Source of the DNA: Flavobacteriaceae bacterium
Lineage (GTDB): Bacteria; Bacteroidota; Bacteroidia; Flavobacteriales; Flavobacteriaceae
Assembly: GCA_018669795.1 (NCBI GenBank)
Contig: JABHSQ010000005.1
Span: 310,001-374,000, forward strand
DNA length: 64,000 nucleotides
Direction of reading: 5' to 3'
The position numbers were made by a program, and so were the translations under genes. Of this stretch, positions 9,389-18,489 are shown piece after piece (within the stretch, counting starts at the first letter, position 1; each line of letters starts with the position of its first letter). A model generated the notes under the pieces. The model had not been told where the DNA came from. It made no database searches and worked only from the letters and a program-made list of their open reading frames with translations.

Positions 9389-9832
9389 TGATTGATTTAG
9401 ATAAAATAGATATATATGATTTTTTAACACATCGTCTGTCGTTTTTATTTTTAGATAAAATTATAACTCTAAATAATAAAGAGGTATTAGCTTCAATTTT
9501 ATTTAAAGAAGATAAACTCTTTGTTGATAACAATTGTTTTAATAAAATAGGCTTATTTGAAAATACAACACAAACATGTTCGTTAATTGTAAGTAAAAGT
9601 TATTTTGACAATAATAATATAAAAAGAGAAGGTGCTAAATTAATAGGTTTTATAAGTGCTATTAAAAAAAAATAACATTTTATGTCCTAAGGTTGGAAGT
9701 TCCATAATATCAAATGCTAAATTAATATCAAAATTTGATACTGAGAGTGACGTCTTCGGACGCTATAGTATTTGCTTATTTCCTGCTATAGGTTTATCAA
9801 CCTTAAATATTTCTGAAAAATCATCACATTAA
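9388..9832 (+). pseudogene. Second hotdog dehydratase-like gene, frameshifted at an A9 run (9664-9672)
   Basis: ATG 9388 overlaps the previous stop; frame stops after GFISAIKKK*, but removing one A continues as GFISAIKKNNILCPKVGSSIISNAKLISKFDTESDVFGRYSICLF... to TAA 9830-9832, alignable to the upstream paralog. Confidence 0.7.
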
Positions 9833-9847
9833 TTACCATTGTTTATT

Positions 9848-10303
9848 ATGAAAAGGAAAATACAGTCTAAAATAAAAAAAGAGATTAGTTTCATTAGTAA
9901 AGTAAGAGTTCGGTTTGTGGAAACAGATCCTTTAGGTATAGTTTGGCACGGAATTTATATTCAATACTTCGAAGATGGAAGAGAAGCTTTTGGGAGACAT
10001 CATTCCATTTCATATTTACATCAAAAAGAATTTGGTTATGCAACTCCAATCATAAAATCAATGAGTGAGCATAAACTCCCTTTACGTTATGGAGATGTCG
10101 CAACTATAAAGACAACATATTTTGACACTCGTGCTGCAAAAATGATCTTTAGATATGAAATTTTCAATCAAGACGAATTACTTGTTTGTACTGGTGAAAC
10201 CGTTCAGGTTTTTATAGATCAAATAGGTCAAGGAAATTTATCTTTAGTAATTCCAGAGTTTTTTGAAAAATGGAAACAAAAAGTTGGACTCTCGGATGAC
10301 TGA
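9848..10303 (+). CDS. Acyl-CoA/ACP thioesterase, 4-hydroxybenzoyl-CoA thioesterase-like hotdog
   Basis: VRFVETDPLGIVWHGIYIQYFEDGREAFGR motif; ATG at 9848 preferred over TTG 9839. Confidence 0.88.
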   Translation: MKRKIQSKIKKEISFISKVRVRFVETDPLGIVWHGIYIQYFEDGREAFGRHHSISYLHQKEFGYATPIIKSMSEHKLPLRYGDVATIKTTYFDTRAAKMIFRYEIFNQDELLVCTGETVQVFIDQIGQGNLSLVIPEFFEKWKQKVGLSDD

Positions 10304-11453
10304 AGTTTACCTGTCATATAATAATATAGTTTCCTCACTAGGTTTTGATAGTGAAACTGTTGTGAGTAATATTCACAACGAAATTTCTGGTTTACAATTA
10401 ATTGATGATAAAGAGATGTTCTTTAAGTCCTTTTGTTCATCAATTATAAACCAAAAGGAATTAAATAATAGTTTTACTTCTATAGCAGTTGAAGGCAATT
10501 TTACGAGATTAGAGATGATGATGATAACCTCTTTAAATAGAGTTATTCAAGACACTAAAATTCCTTTAACAAAAAATGTTGGTTTAATTATTTCAACTAC
10601 AAAAGGGAATATTGATATTTTGGATAAAAATAGTAAATTTTTGGAAGAAAGAGCCTATTTAGGTTCTTTAGGAAAAGTTATAAAAGATTTTTTTAAATTT
10701 AAAAATGATGCTATTGTAGTTTCTAATGCTTGTGTTTCAGGAGTATTGGCTGTAACTATTGCTAAACGATATATCACGCAAGGCATTTATGATAATGTGT
10801 TTGTTGTTAGTGGAGATATAGTGACTGAATTTATTTTATCTGGATTCAATTCTTTTCAAGCATTAAGTAGTGAGCCTTGCAAACCTTACTCTAAGAATCG
10901 TACTGGAATTAATATTGGAGAAGTAGCTGCAAGTGTTTTGGTTACTAAAAATGACACAAATTTAGCAAAAGAGGCCGTCGCTATTTTAGGAGATGGATCT
11001 TGTAATGATGCAAACCATATTTCTGGACCTTCACGAACTGGAGAAGGCTTAGTTAGAAGTGTGAAATTAGCACAAAAAGAAGCCAATATTTCTTTTGATA
11101 ATATTGATTATATTTCAGCTCATGGAACTGGAACACCGTTTAATGATGAAATGGAAGCTATTGCAATTAATAGATTGGGCTTACAAAATGTTCCTATAAA
11201 TAGCTTGAAAGGTTATTTCGGTCATACCCTAGGGGCTTCTGGTCTTTTAGAAACCATTGTTGGAATGCATTCGCTTTATAACAACACTTTATATTCTTCT
11301 CTCGGTTTTGAAGAAATAGGAGTTTCACAACCAATAAATGTAATTACAAAAACAATTACAAAAAAATTGAATATTTTTCTTAAAACAGCCTCTGGTTTTG
11401 GAGGTAGTAATATGGCCGTAATATTTAAAAAAATAAACATGACATCAAAATAA
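10296..11453 (+). CDS. Beta-ketoacyl-ACP synthase
   Basis: VVSNACVSGVLAV nucleophile, SAHGTGTPFNDEMEA, YFGHTLGASGLLE; ATG 10296 overlaps the previous stop. Confidence 0.9.
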   Translation: MTEVYLSYNNIVSSLGFDSETVVSNIHNEISGLQLIDDKEMFFKSFCSSIINQKELNNSFTSIAVEGNFTRLEMMMITSLNRVIQDTKIPLTKNVGLIISTTKGNIDILDKNSKFLEERAYLGSLGKVIKDFFKFKNDAIVVSNACVSGVLAVTIAKRYITQGIYDNVFVVSGDIVTEFILSGFNSFQALSSEPCKPYSKNRTGINIGEVAASVLVTKNDTNLAKEAVAILGDGSCNDANHISGPSRTGEGLVRSVKLAQKEANISFDNIDYISAHGTGTPFNDEMEAIAINRLGLQNVPINSLKGYFGHTLGASGLLETIVGMHSLYNNTLYSSLGFEEIGVSQPINVITKTITKKLNIFLKTASGFGGSNMAVIFKKINMTSK

Positions 11454-11456
11454 ATT

Positions 11457-12074
11457 ATGAATTCTAATTACTATATAAGCTCCTTTTGTTCTATTAAAAA
11501 CAATACGATTTCCTTAAATGGATCTATGGTTTATAGTAATGAAAACATGGAGTTTTTAGAATTTATAAAAGCTGCATATAAATCTTTAGATACAAATTAT
11601 CCTAAGTTTTTTAAAATGGATGGCTTAAGTAAATTAGCTATCTTAGCAGCCCATGTTTTATTTAAAAATGAGAATATAAATCAAGATAAAGATAATGATA
11701 TTGCTGTTGTATTTTCAAACAAATCATCAAGTATAGATACAGATAGAAAGCATCAAAAGTCAATTGAAAACAAAGATGACTATTATCCTAGTCCAGCTAT
11801 TTTTGTCTATACATTACCAAATATTTGTATTGGAGAAATTAGTATAAAGTATAAACTGTTTTCTGAAAATAGTTTTTTTATCTTTGAAAACTTTAGTGCG
11901 CAACACTTGCTGGATTATGCAAATAGTTTGTTGTCAGCAGGTAAAACTGAAAAAGTGCTTTGTGGTTGGGTTGAATTAGACGGGAACCAATATGAAGCTT
12001 ATTTGTATTTGGTAACAAAAATTGGAACAATATTACATAGTAAAGAAAATATAATAAAATTTTATAATACTTAA
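11457..12074 (+). CDS. Half-length ketosynthase-like protein (PF13723-type, no catalytic Cys)
   Basis: 205 aa; MDGLSKLAILAAHVLF, PSPAIFVYTLPNICIGEISIKYKL, CGWVELD; position in APE locus. Confidence 0.7.
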   Translation: MNSNYYISSFCSIKNNTISLNGSMVYSNENMEFLEFIKAAYKSLDTNYPKFFKMDGLSKLAILAAHVLFKNENINQDKDNDIAVVFSNKSSSIDTDRKHQKSIENKDDYYPSPAIFVYTLPNICIGEISIKYKLFSENSFFIFENFSAQHLLDYANSLLSAGKTEKVLCGWVELDGNQYEAYLYLVTKIGTILHSKENIIKFYNT

Positions 12075-12075
12075 C

Positions 12076-12333
12076 ATGGAGACTTTAAAACAAGAGCTAA
12101 AAGAAAATATTATAGAGCAACTAAACCTTGAAGATATAGCAATAGAAGATATTAATGACGATGATATATTATTTGGAGATGGCTTAGGTTTAGACTCAAT
12201 TGATGGCTTAGAATTAATTGTAATGCTAGATAAAAATTATGGTATTAAATTAACAGATCCAAAAAAAGGCCGCGCTATTTTTGAGTCAATTAAAGTGATG
12301 GCAAAGTATATTTCTGAGAATAGAACAAAGTAA
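12076..12333 (+). CDS. Acyl carrier protein
   Basis: GLGLDSIDGLELIVML phosphopantetheine site. Confidence 0.92.
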   Translation: METLKQELKENIIEQLNLEDIAIEDINDDDILFGDGLGLDSIDGLELIVMLDKNYGIKLTDPKKGRAIFESIKVMAKYISENRTK

Positions 12334-12369
12334 ACTCTTCTATGCTCAATAGTTTGTAAAAGATAAAAT

Positions 12370-13572
12370 ATGAGTAGAGGCGTTGCTATAACTGGAATGG
12401 GAATTATTTCTGCTATTGGAAACAATGTAGAAGAAAATTATGAATCGCTTTTAGAAGGTAAAACCGGAATCTCAAGAGTTTCAAAAATTAAAACTATCCA
12501 TAGAGATGATATTATGGTTGGTGAAATTTCCTTTACTAATCAAGAATTAGAACATCAACTTGGTCTTAGCTCAGATAATAATTATTCTCGAGCAGCTTTA
12601 TTAGGCTCAATAGCGGCAAAACAAGCAATCGTAAACGCTGGAATTTCAAATATAAATAAATATAAGACTGGATTAATTTCTTCAAATAGTGTTGGTGGAA
12701 TGGATATGACTGAAGCACATTTTTATGATTATTTTAAAAATGAGGCCATCCAAAAATATATAAATGGTCATCATTCTGGAGATTCTTCTCAGAAGATCGC
12801 TGAGCAACTGGGATTAGAAAAAAGTTTTGTAACCACAATCAGTACAGCCTGTTCTTCTTCAGCAAATGCCATAATGCTTGGCGCAAGATTAATTAAATCA
12901 GGACAACTAGATAGAGTTATTGTAGGAGGAGTAGACTGCTTAACAAAATTTACAATCAATGGATTTAAATCCTTAATGATTTTATCAGATACTTTTAATT
13001 CTCCATTTGATGAGGATAGAAAGGGTTTGAATCTGGGAGAAGCCGCGGCTTTTTTAGTATTAGAGTCAGACAAAGTTTTGCAAGCTAAAAACAAACCTGT
13101 TTTGGGATATGTAAAAGGTTATGCCAATACCAACGATGCCTACCACCAAACAGCTTCTTCCGACAATGGAGATGGAGCGACTTTAGCGATGGAAAAGGCA
13201 TTAAAAGTAGCACAATTATCGTCAAAAGATATTACCTATATAAATGCACATGGTACAGCAACTATTAATAATGATTTATCTGAAGGACGAGCTATTTTAA
13301 GAGTCTTTGGTAATGACGTACCACTATTTAGTTCAACAAAAACATATACTGGGCATACCCTCGCTGCTGCTGGAGCTATTGAAGCTGTGTATTCAATTTT
13401 AGCACTTCAAAATAATATAGTTTTTCCTAATTTGAATTTCAAAACACAAATGAAGGAATTTAACATAACTCCACAATTAGAACTTAAAGAAAAAGAGTTA
13501 CAAACAGTGATGTCTAATTCTTTTGGTTTTGGTGGAAACTGTTCAACCGTTATTTTTTCAAAAAAACAATGA
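12370..13572 (+). CDS. Beta-ketoacyl-ACP synthase (FabF-type)
   Basis: TISTACSSSANAIMLG, NAHGTATINND, TKTYTGHTLAAAGAIEA. Confidence 0.93.
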   Translation: MSRGVAITGMGIISAIGNNVEENYESLLEGKTGISRVSKIKTIHRDDIMVGEISFTNQELEHQLGLSSDNNYSRAALLGSIAAKQAIVNAGISNINKYKTGLISSNSVGGMDMTEAHFYDYFKNEAIQKYINGHHSGDSSQKIAEQLGLEKSFVTTISTACSSSANAIMLGARLIKSGQLDRVIVGGVDCLTKFTINGFKSLMILSDTFNSPFDEDRKGLNLGEAAAFLVLESDKVLQAKNKPVLGYVKGYANTNDAYHQTASSDNGDGATLAMEKALKVAQLSSKDITYINAHGTATINNDLSEGRAILRVFGNDVPLFSSTKTYTGHTLAAAGAIEAVYSILALQNNIVFPNLNFKTQMKEFNITPQLELKEKELQTVMSNSFGFGGNCSTVIFSKKQ

Positions 13573-14633
13573 AAACTGTCTATATAAATAGTATTGGCTC
13601 CATTTCATCGCAAAAAACATTTGACAATTCAGAGTTTTTAGATGATATTATTTCATATGAAGACAATGTTATTTCCGTTGTAAATCCCTCCTATAGAGAC
13701 TATATATCACCAGGAGATTCTAGACGAATGTCAAAAGGTATTAAAATGGGAATTGTAGCTTCTAAAATAGCTTTGAACGATGCAGGTTTAGAAACTGTAG
13801 ACGCCATAATTATTGGTACTGGGATGGGATTACTTAAGGGTTTTGAAAAGTTTTTAAAAGCTCTATTAGATAATAACGAGCAATTTTTAACTCCAACATC
13901 ATTTATACAATCTACCCATAATACTATTGGTGGGCAAATAGCGCTAGGCTTAAAATGTAAAGGCTACAATTTTACCTATGTACATGATAGTATTTCTTTT
14001 GAGTCTGCTATGTTAGATGCAAAATTAATGTTAGAAAACAATGAAGCCAATGTTGTATTAGTTGGTGGTGTTGATGAAATTGGAGATTATACTGCTGAGT
14101 TGCACAAACTCATCCATCATATAAAGACGGAAAAAGTGCATTCTACAAAGCTGTTAAAATCTCAAACTAAAGGTGTTGTTTATAGTGAAGGTGCAAATTT
14201 CTTCGTATTATCTAATGAAAGACAAAATACCAGTTATGCTTTAATTGAAGCCATTAAGACATACAATACTCTTGGAAATATAAATATAAATAAAGTTGTA
14301 AGTGAATTTTTGAAAGAAAATAATCTAGATATTGAAACGATAGATATTGTTGTTCTCGGAAACAACGGAGATATAACTCACGATTATTTTTATAATGATT
14401 TAAGTGCTGGGATTTTCAATAGTACACAACAAGTATATTACAAACATTTATGTGGTGAATTTAACACCGCATCATCATTTGGTGTTTGGTTAGCATCAAA
14501 TATTTTAAAAACACAAAAACTGCCAGAAGCTATAAAATTGAATACTATTGAAGCTTCAAAGTATAAAACTATTTTACTTTACAATCAATATAGAGGAGAG
14601 AATCATAGCTTAACTTTACTTCATAAATGCTAA
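13569..14633 (+). CDS. Ketosynthase-like chain-length-factor protein
   Basis: KS fold (FIQSTHNTIGGQIAL, VVLVGGVDEIGDY) with YVHDSISFESA in place of the Cys nucleophile; 4-bp overlap with the upstream KS. Confidence 0.82.
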   Translation: MKTVYINSIGSISSQKTFDNSEFLDDIISYEDNVISVVNPSYRDYISPGDSRRMSKGIKMGIVASKIALNDAGLETVDAIIIGTGMGLLKGFEKFLKALLDNNEQFLTPTSFIQSTHNTIGGQIALGLKCKGYNFTYVHDSISFESAMLDAKLMLENNEANVVLVGGVDEIGDYTAELHKLIHHIKTEKVHSTKLLKSQTKGVVYSEGANFFVLSNERQNTSYALIEAIKTYNTLGNININKVVSEFLKENNLDIETIDIVVLGNNGDITHDYFYNDLSAGIFNSTQQVYYKHLCGEFNTASSFGVWLASNILKTQKLPEAIKLNTIEASKYKTILLYNQYRGENHSLTLLHKC

Positions 14634-15403
14634 ATTTTAAATCTGTAAATACAATTATAGTAATCGCTTTATTTGCTTTATTATTATTGAGTTGTGTTTA
14701 CGAATTATCGTTATGCTTTATATTTCTAGTGCTAATTGTTTGGTTTTTAATCACACTTTCAGGTTCTTTTTTGATCAGATGGAATTACTATTTTAAATCG
14801 CTGCATTCTAATAAAACAATTAAAGAAAACCAAATCGCTATTACTTTTGATGATGGTCCACATCCGGAATTTACGCCTAAAGTTTTAGAGCTATTAAAAA
14901 CTTACAATGCCAAAGCTACTTTTTTTTGTATTGGTAAACACATAAAAGCATATCCTAAGGTATTTAGTGATATTATAAAACAAGGTCATACCGTCGGTAA
15001 TCATACGTATTCACATTCTAAAATTTTCGGTTTTTTAAAAACTGAAGATGTTATTGAAGAATTACTAAAAACAAACGACATTGTAAAAAAAACTAGCGGT
15101 TTGATGATGCAATTATACAGACCTGCTTTTGCTGTCACCAATCCAAGAATAAAAAAAGCACTAAAAGTAACCAAATTGCAATCCATAGGCTGGAGTGTTC
15201 GCTCTTTAGATACCACCCCTAGAACCTCTGAAATGATATTTAAGCGCACAATTAAAAACCTATCTAAAGGTGATGTTATTTTACTTCACGATACAAGTCT
15301 AAAATCAATTGTGGTATTTGAACAGTTATTGCTATTTTTACAAGAACAAAATATCGAGTCTGTTACCATAGATTCTTTATTTAACATAAAAGCGTATGCC
15401 TAA
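14627..15403 (+). CDS. Polysaccharide deacetylase (NodB-like) family protein
   Basis: ITFDDGPHPEFTPKVLELL...ATFFCIGKH, GHTVGNHTYSH, LLHDT. Confidence 0.9.
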   Translation: MLNFKSVNTIIVIALFALLLLSCVYELSLCFIFLVLIVWFLITLSGSFLIRWNYYFKSLHSNKTIKENQIAITFDDGPHPEFTPKVLELLKTYNAKATFFCIGKHIKAYPKVFSDIIKQGHTVGNHTYSHSKIFGFLKTEDVIEELLKTNDIVKKTSGLMMQLYRPAFAVTNPRIKKALKVTKLQSIGWSVRSLDTTPRTSEMIFKRTIKNLSKGDVILLHDTSLKSIVVFEQLLLFLQEQNIESVTIDSLFNIKAYA

Positions 15404-16013
15404 GTTATTTTATATACTATTTTTTATAGCTACTGCTGTAAATGCACAAACCAAAATGGGTAGTACAGAAGCTGCCAAATTAAAAGCTAAAGTAAAAGCG
15501 CACGCAGCCAGTGTAAAGACATTGTTAAGTGACTTTGCACAATATAAACACTTAGATTTTTTATCTAATGATATTGTGACCACTGGTAAATTGGCATTTA
15601 AATCTCCAAATACTGTGAAATGGGAATATACAACCCCCTTTAAATATGCAGTATTATTTAAAAATGAAACACTTTTTATTAATGACGAAGGAAAGAAAAG
15701 CAATGTAGATATTGGTTCTAACGAAATGTTTAAGCAATTGAACACGCTTATAATAAATAGTATAAAAGGCGATATGTTTAACGAAAATGAATTTGACATT
15801 TCTTATTTTAAAAAAGAAACAAACAGTGAAGTTTATTTTAGCGTAAAACACGAAAAAATTTCGAAATATATAAAGGTATTTCATATTATATTTAATAAAG
15901 AAGGTCATGTCGTAGAATTAAAAATGATAGAACCCTCTGAAGATTATACAAGAATTATATTTAGCAACCGAAGTATAAATATACCATTGTCAGATGCGAT
16001 ATTTACTCAGTAG
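15396..16013 (+). CDS. LolA-like outer membrane lipoprotein carrier protein
   Basis: Signal peptide; TGKLAFKSPNTVKWEYTTPFKYAVLFKNETLFINDEGKKS typical of LolA-like proteins of polyene clusters. Confidence 0.85.
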   Translation: MPKLFYILFFIATAVNAQTKMGSTEAAKLKAKVKAHAASVKTLLSDFAQYKHLDFLSNDIVTTGKLAFKSPNTVKWEYTTPFKYAVLFKNETLFINDEGKKSNVDIGSNEMFKQLNTLIINSIKGDMFNENEFDISYFKKETNSEVYFSVKHEKISKYIKVFHIIFNKEGHVVELKMIEPSEDYTRIIFSNRSINIPLSDAIFTQ

Positions 16014-16599
16014 TTTCTGTTTGCTTTTTATAGCTTGTGGTTCGTATTCTAAAAAGCATGATTTTCAAATTGTGAAATCGTTAAATAGTCGTATTCGTAA
16101 TTCCTATTTTTCAGATGAAAGTAAAGATTATGTATACAAAGCAAATATTACTGTTTACGATAATGATTTTAGTGGTATTTTTATAGTAAAAAAAATAGGT
16201 GAAGCTAATCATCGGATAGTGTTCACAACAGAAATGGGAAATAAAGTTTTCGACTTCTCTTTTATTGATGATACTTTTAAGGTGAATAACATCATAGAGG
16301 ACATGAATAAAGCACTTTTAATAAACATACTAAAGAAAGATTTTACAGTACTTGTTAAAGAAAAAACAACGGTTATTAAATCGTATTCATTACAAGATAC
16401 GTTGGTTTATGAAACGGTAATATTGAACAAAAAATATTTTTATTTTAAAACACAACAACTAAACAAAATACTACGTGTAGCTAGTGGTAAAGAGAAAGTT
16501 ACCTTTTTATTTTCAGAAATTAATGATACTATTGCACACCAAATTAACATTAGACACTCAAATATTAAGCTTAATATTAATTTAAAATTAATTAACTAA
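15994..16599 (+). CDS. Hypothetical lipoprotein
   Basis: MRYLLSSFCLLFIACGSYSKK lipobox-like N-terminus; overlaps LolA. Confidence 0.7.
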   Translation: MRYLLSSFCLLFIACGSYSKKHDFQIVKSLNSRIRNSYFSDESKDYVYKANITVYDNDFSGIFIVKKIGEANHRIVFTTEMGNKVFDFSFIDDTFKVNNIIEDMNKALLINILKKDFTVLVKEKTTVIKSYSLQDTLVYETVILNKKYFYFKTQQLNKILRVASGKEKVTFLFSEINDTIAHQINIRHSNIKLNINLKLIN

Positions 16600-16600
16600 A

Positions 16601-16782
16601 ATGGAAAACTTATTTTTATAATTGGCATTTATTATAATAAGTACAACTGCATACACACAAATAACAATTAGACCTGGTTGATGGCTAGCTTAAATTTTTC
16701 AAATTTAACAAATTCAGGTTTTGATGATATAGTATTAAACCAGTTATTTCAAATAGGAGTAACTTATAAATTCGATTTTTAA
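16601..16782 (+). pseudogene. Internally deleted outer-membrane beta-barrel protein remnant
   Basis: MENLFL*LAFIIISTTAYTQITIRPG (signal peptide) then, in another frame, SNLTNSGFDDIVLNQLFQIGVTYKFDF* (terminal barrel strand ending in Phe). Confidence 0.55.
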
Positions 16783-17153
16783 TGAGTAATTCACTTGAAG
16801 GTTTATACACATTAGATGATTTAGCCGTTGCTGACACTAAAGCAACGGCTAAGATTACTATTAACAAAGACCATATTATTTTTAAAGGTCATTTCCCTGG
16901 TAACCCAGTAATGCCAGGTGTTTGTATGATACAAATTATTAAAGAAATCACGGAAAAAATTGTAAATAAAACCTTGTTTATGCAATCGGCGAGCAATATT
17001 AAATTTATGGCAATAATTAACCCATTTGTGACTCCAGAATTAGAATTACAACTTGAAATTATTGAAACAGAAGGAGTTTTTAAAGTTAAAAACGTTTCTA
17101 AGTTTGAAGAAACTGTGGCTTTAAAATCAACCACTAATTTTATAGAGAAATAA
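16782..17153 (+). CDS. 3-hydroxyacyl-ACP dehydratase (FabZ-like hotdog)
   Basis: IIFKGHFPGNPVMPGVCMIQIIKE active-site motif. Confidence 0.9.
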   Translation: MSNSLEGLYTLDDLAVADTKATAKITINKDHIIFKGHFPGNPVMPGVCMIQIIKEITEKIVNKTLFMQSASNIKFMAIINPFVTPELELQLEIIETEGVFKVKNVSKFEETVALKSTTNFIEK

Positions 17154-17298
17154 TTAAACATCAAACAAATCATTTTAAAAATATTAATTATTCTAACTTA
17201 AGTAATCACATTAAAGACTATATTTTAAAGTCTAAAGCTTTTAGTGATGAAAAAAAAACAGTATTTTCGAAACACTAATATTTTAAGGTTTCTATGTA

Positions 17299-18489
17299 GT
17301 GAATAACCAGTCGATCAATGAAAAAATTTTAGATTTAAGCCTGTGTGTTATTATTCCAACATACAATAACGAGGGTACTTTAAAGCGCGTTATTGACGGT
17401 GTTTTAAAATATACACAACACATTATTTTAGTCAATGATGGCGCTACAGATTCAACTTCAAAAATACTTTCCAACTATTCACAACTTCAACAAATTCATG
17501 TTGAAAAAAATAAAGGAAAAGGCAATAGCTTACGCTTAGCGTTTAAGCATGCGGTAACTTTAAATTATCAGTATGCAATTACCATAGATTCTGATGGTCA
17601 GCATTTCCCAGATGACATTCCAGCTTTTGTTAATGAACTTGAGAAAAGTGAAGATAAAAATCTATTGCTAATTGGTGCAAGAAACATGAGACAAAAAGAT
17701 GTACCTAAGAAAAGTAGTTTTGGTAATACATTTTCAAATTTTTGGTTTTTGGTAGAAACTGGTATTAAACTTCAAGATACACAATCTGGATTTCGATTAT
17801 ATCCTTTAAAAACAATCAAAAAAATTAAGTTTTACACGTCAAAATTCGAATTTGAAATCGAAGTTATTGTAAAATCAGCTTGGGCAGGAGTTACTTTAAA
17901 AAGCATACCTGTTCGCGTATTATACGATGAAACTGAACGCGTTTCTCACTTTAGACCATTTAAGGATTTTACACGCATAAGTATTTTAAATACTTGGTTT
18001 GTTATACTTGCCATTTTATATATTAAGCCAAGAGACTTTCTTAGAGGTTTTAAAAAAAAAGGATTTAAACAATTTATAAAAGAAGATTTACTAGGAACAC
18101 AAAAACCTTCTAAGAAAGCTTTTTCTGTAGCTTTGGGTCTTTTTATTGGGATATCTCCTTTTTTAGGATTTCAAACGGTACTTGTTTTTTTTTTAGCTTA
18201 TATTTTTAAATTAAATAAAGTAATTGCTTTTGTGTTTTCTAACATTAGCTTACCTCCTTTTATCCCTTTTGTTTTGTATGCTAGTGTAAAAATGGGAGAA
18301 TATCTCTTAGGTGTAGAATTAAAATACACTATGGAAGATATGTTAGATAATTTTGAAATATTAATTCATCTCAAAGTTTATATTATTGGTAGTTTTTTAT
18401 TAGCCATTTTAGTATCGGCTAGTTTTGGACTTTTAAGTTATTTTCTTTTTTTATTTTCAAACAAAAAAGTGGCACTCAATAATGGATAG
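17299..18489 (+). CDS. Glycosyltransferase family 2 fused to DUF2062
   Basis: CVIIPTYNNEGTLKRVIDGVL, TIDSDGQHFPDDI; C-terminal ISPFLGFQTVLVFFLAYIFKLNKVIAFVFSNISLPPFIPF (DUF2062); GTG start. Confidence 0.9.
   Translation: MNNQSINEKILDLSLCVIIPTYNNEGTLKRVIDGVLKYTQHIILVNDGATDSTSKILSNYSQLQQIHVEKNKGKGNSLRLAFKHAVTLNYQYAITIDSDGQHFPDDIPAFVNELEKSEDKNLLLIGARNMRQKDVPKKSSFGNTFSNFWFLVETGIKLQDTQSGFRLYPLKTIKKIKFYTSKFEFEIEVIVKSAWAGVTLKSIPVRVLYDETERVSHFRPFKDFTRISILNTWFVILAILYIKPRDFLRGFKKKGFKQFIKEDLLGTQKPSKKAFSVALGLFIGISPFLGFQTVLVFFLAYIFKLNKVIAFVFSNISLPPFIPFVLYASVKMGEYLLGVELKYTMEDMLDNFEILIHLKVYIIGSFLLAILVSASFGLLSYFLFLFSNKKVALNNG

Noticed and set aside
15410-15908. Two overlapping minus ORFs under lolA
   Set aside because: Antisense to a recognisable LolA-like CDS
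16685-16867. 60-aa minus ORF
   Set aside because: Explained by the OMP relic and the start of the FabZ-like CDS on the other strand
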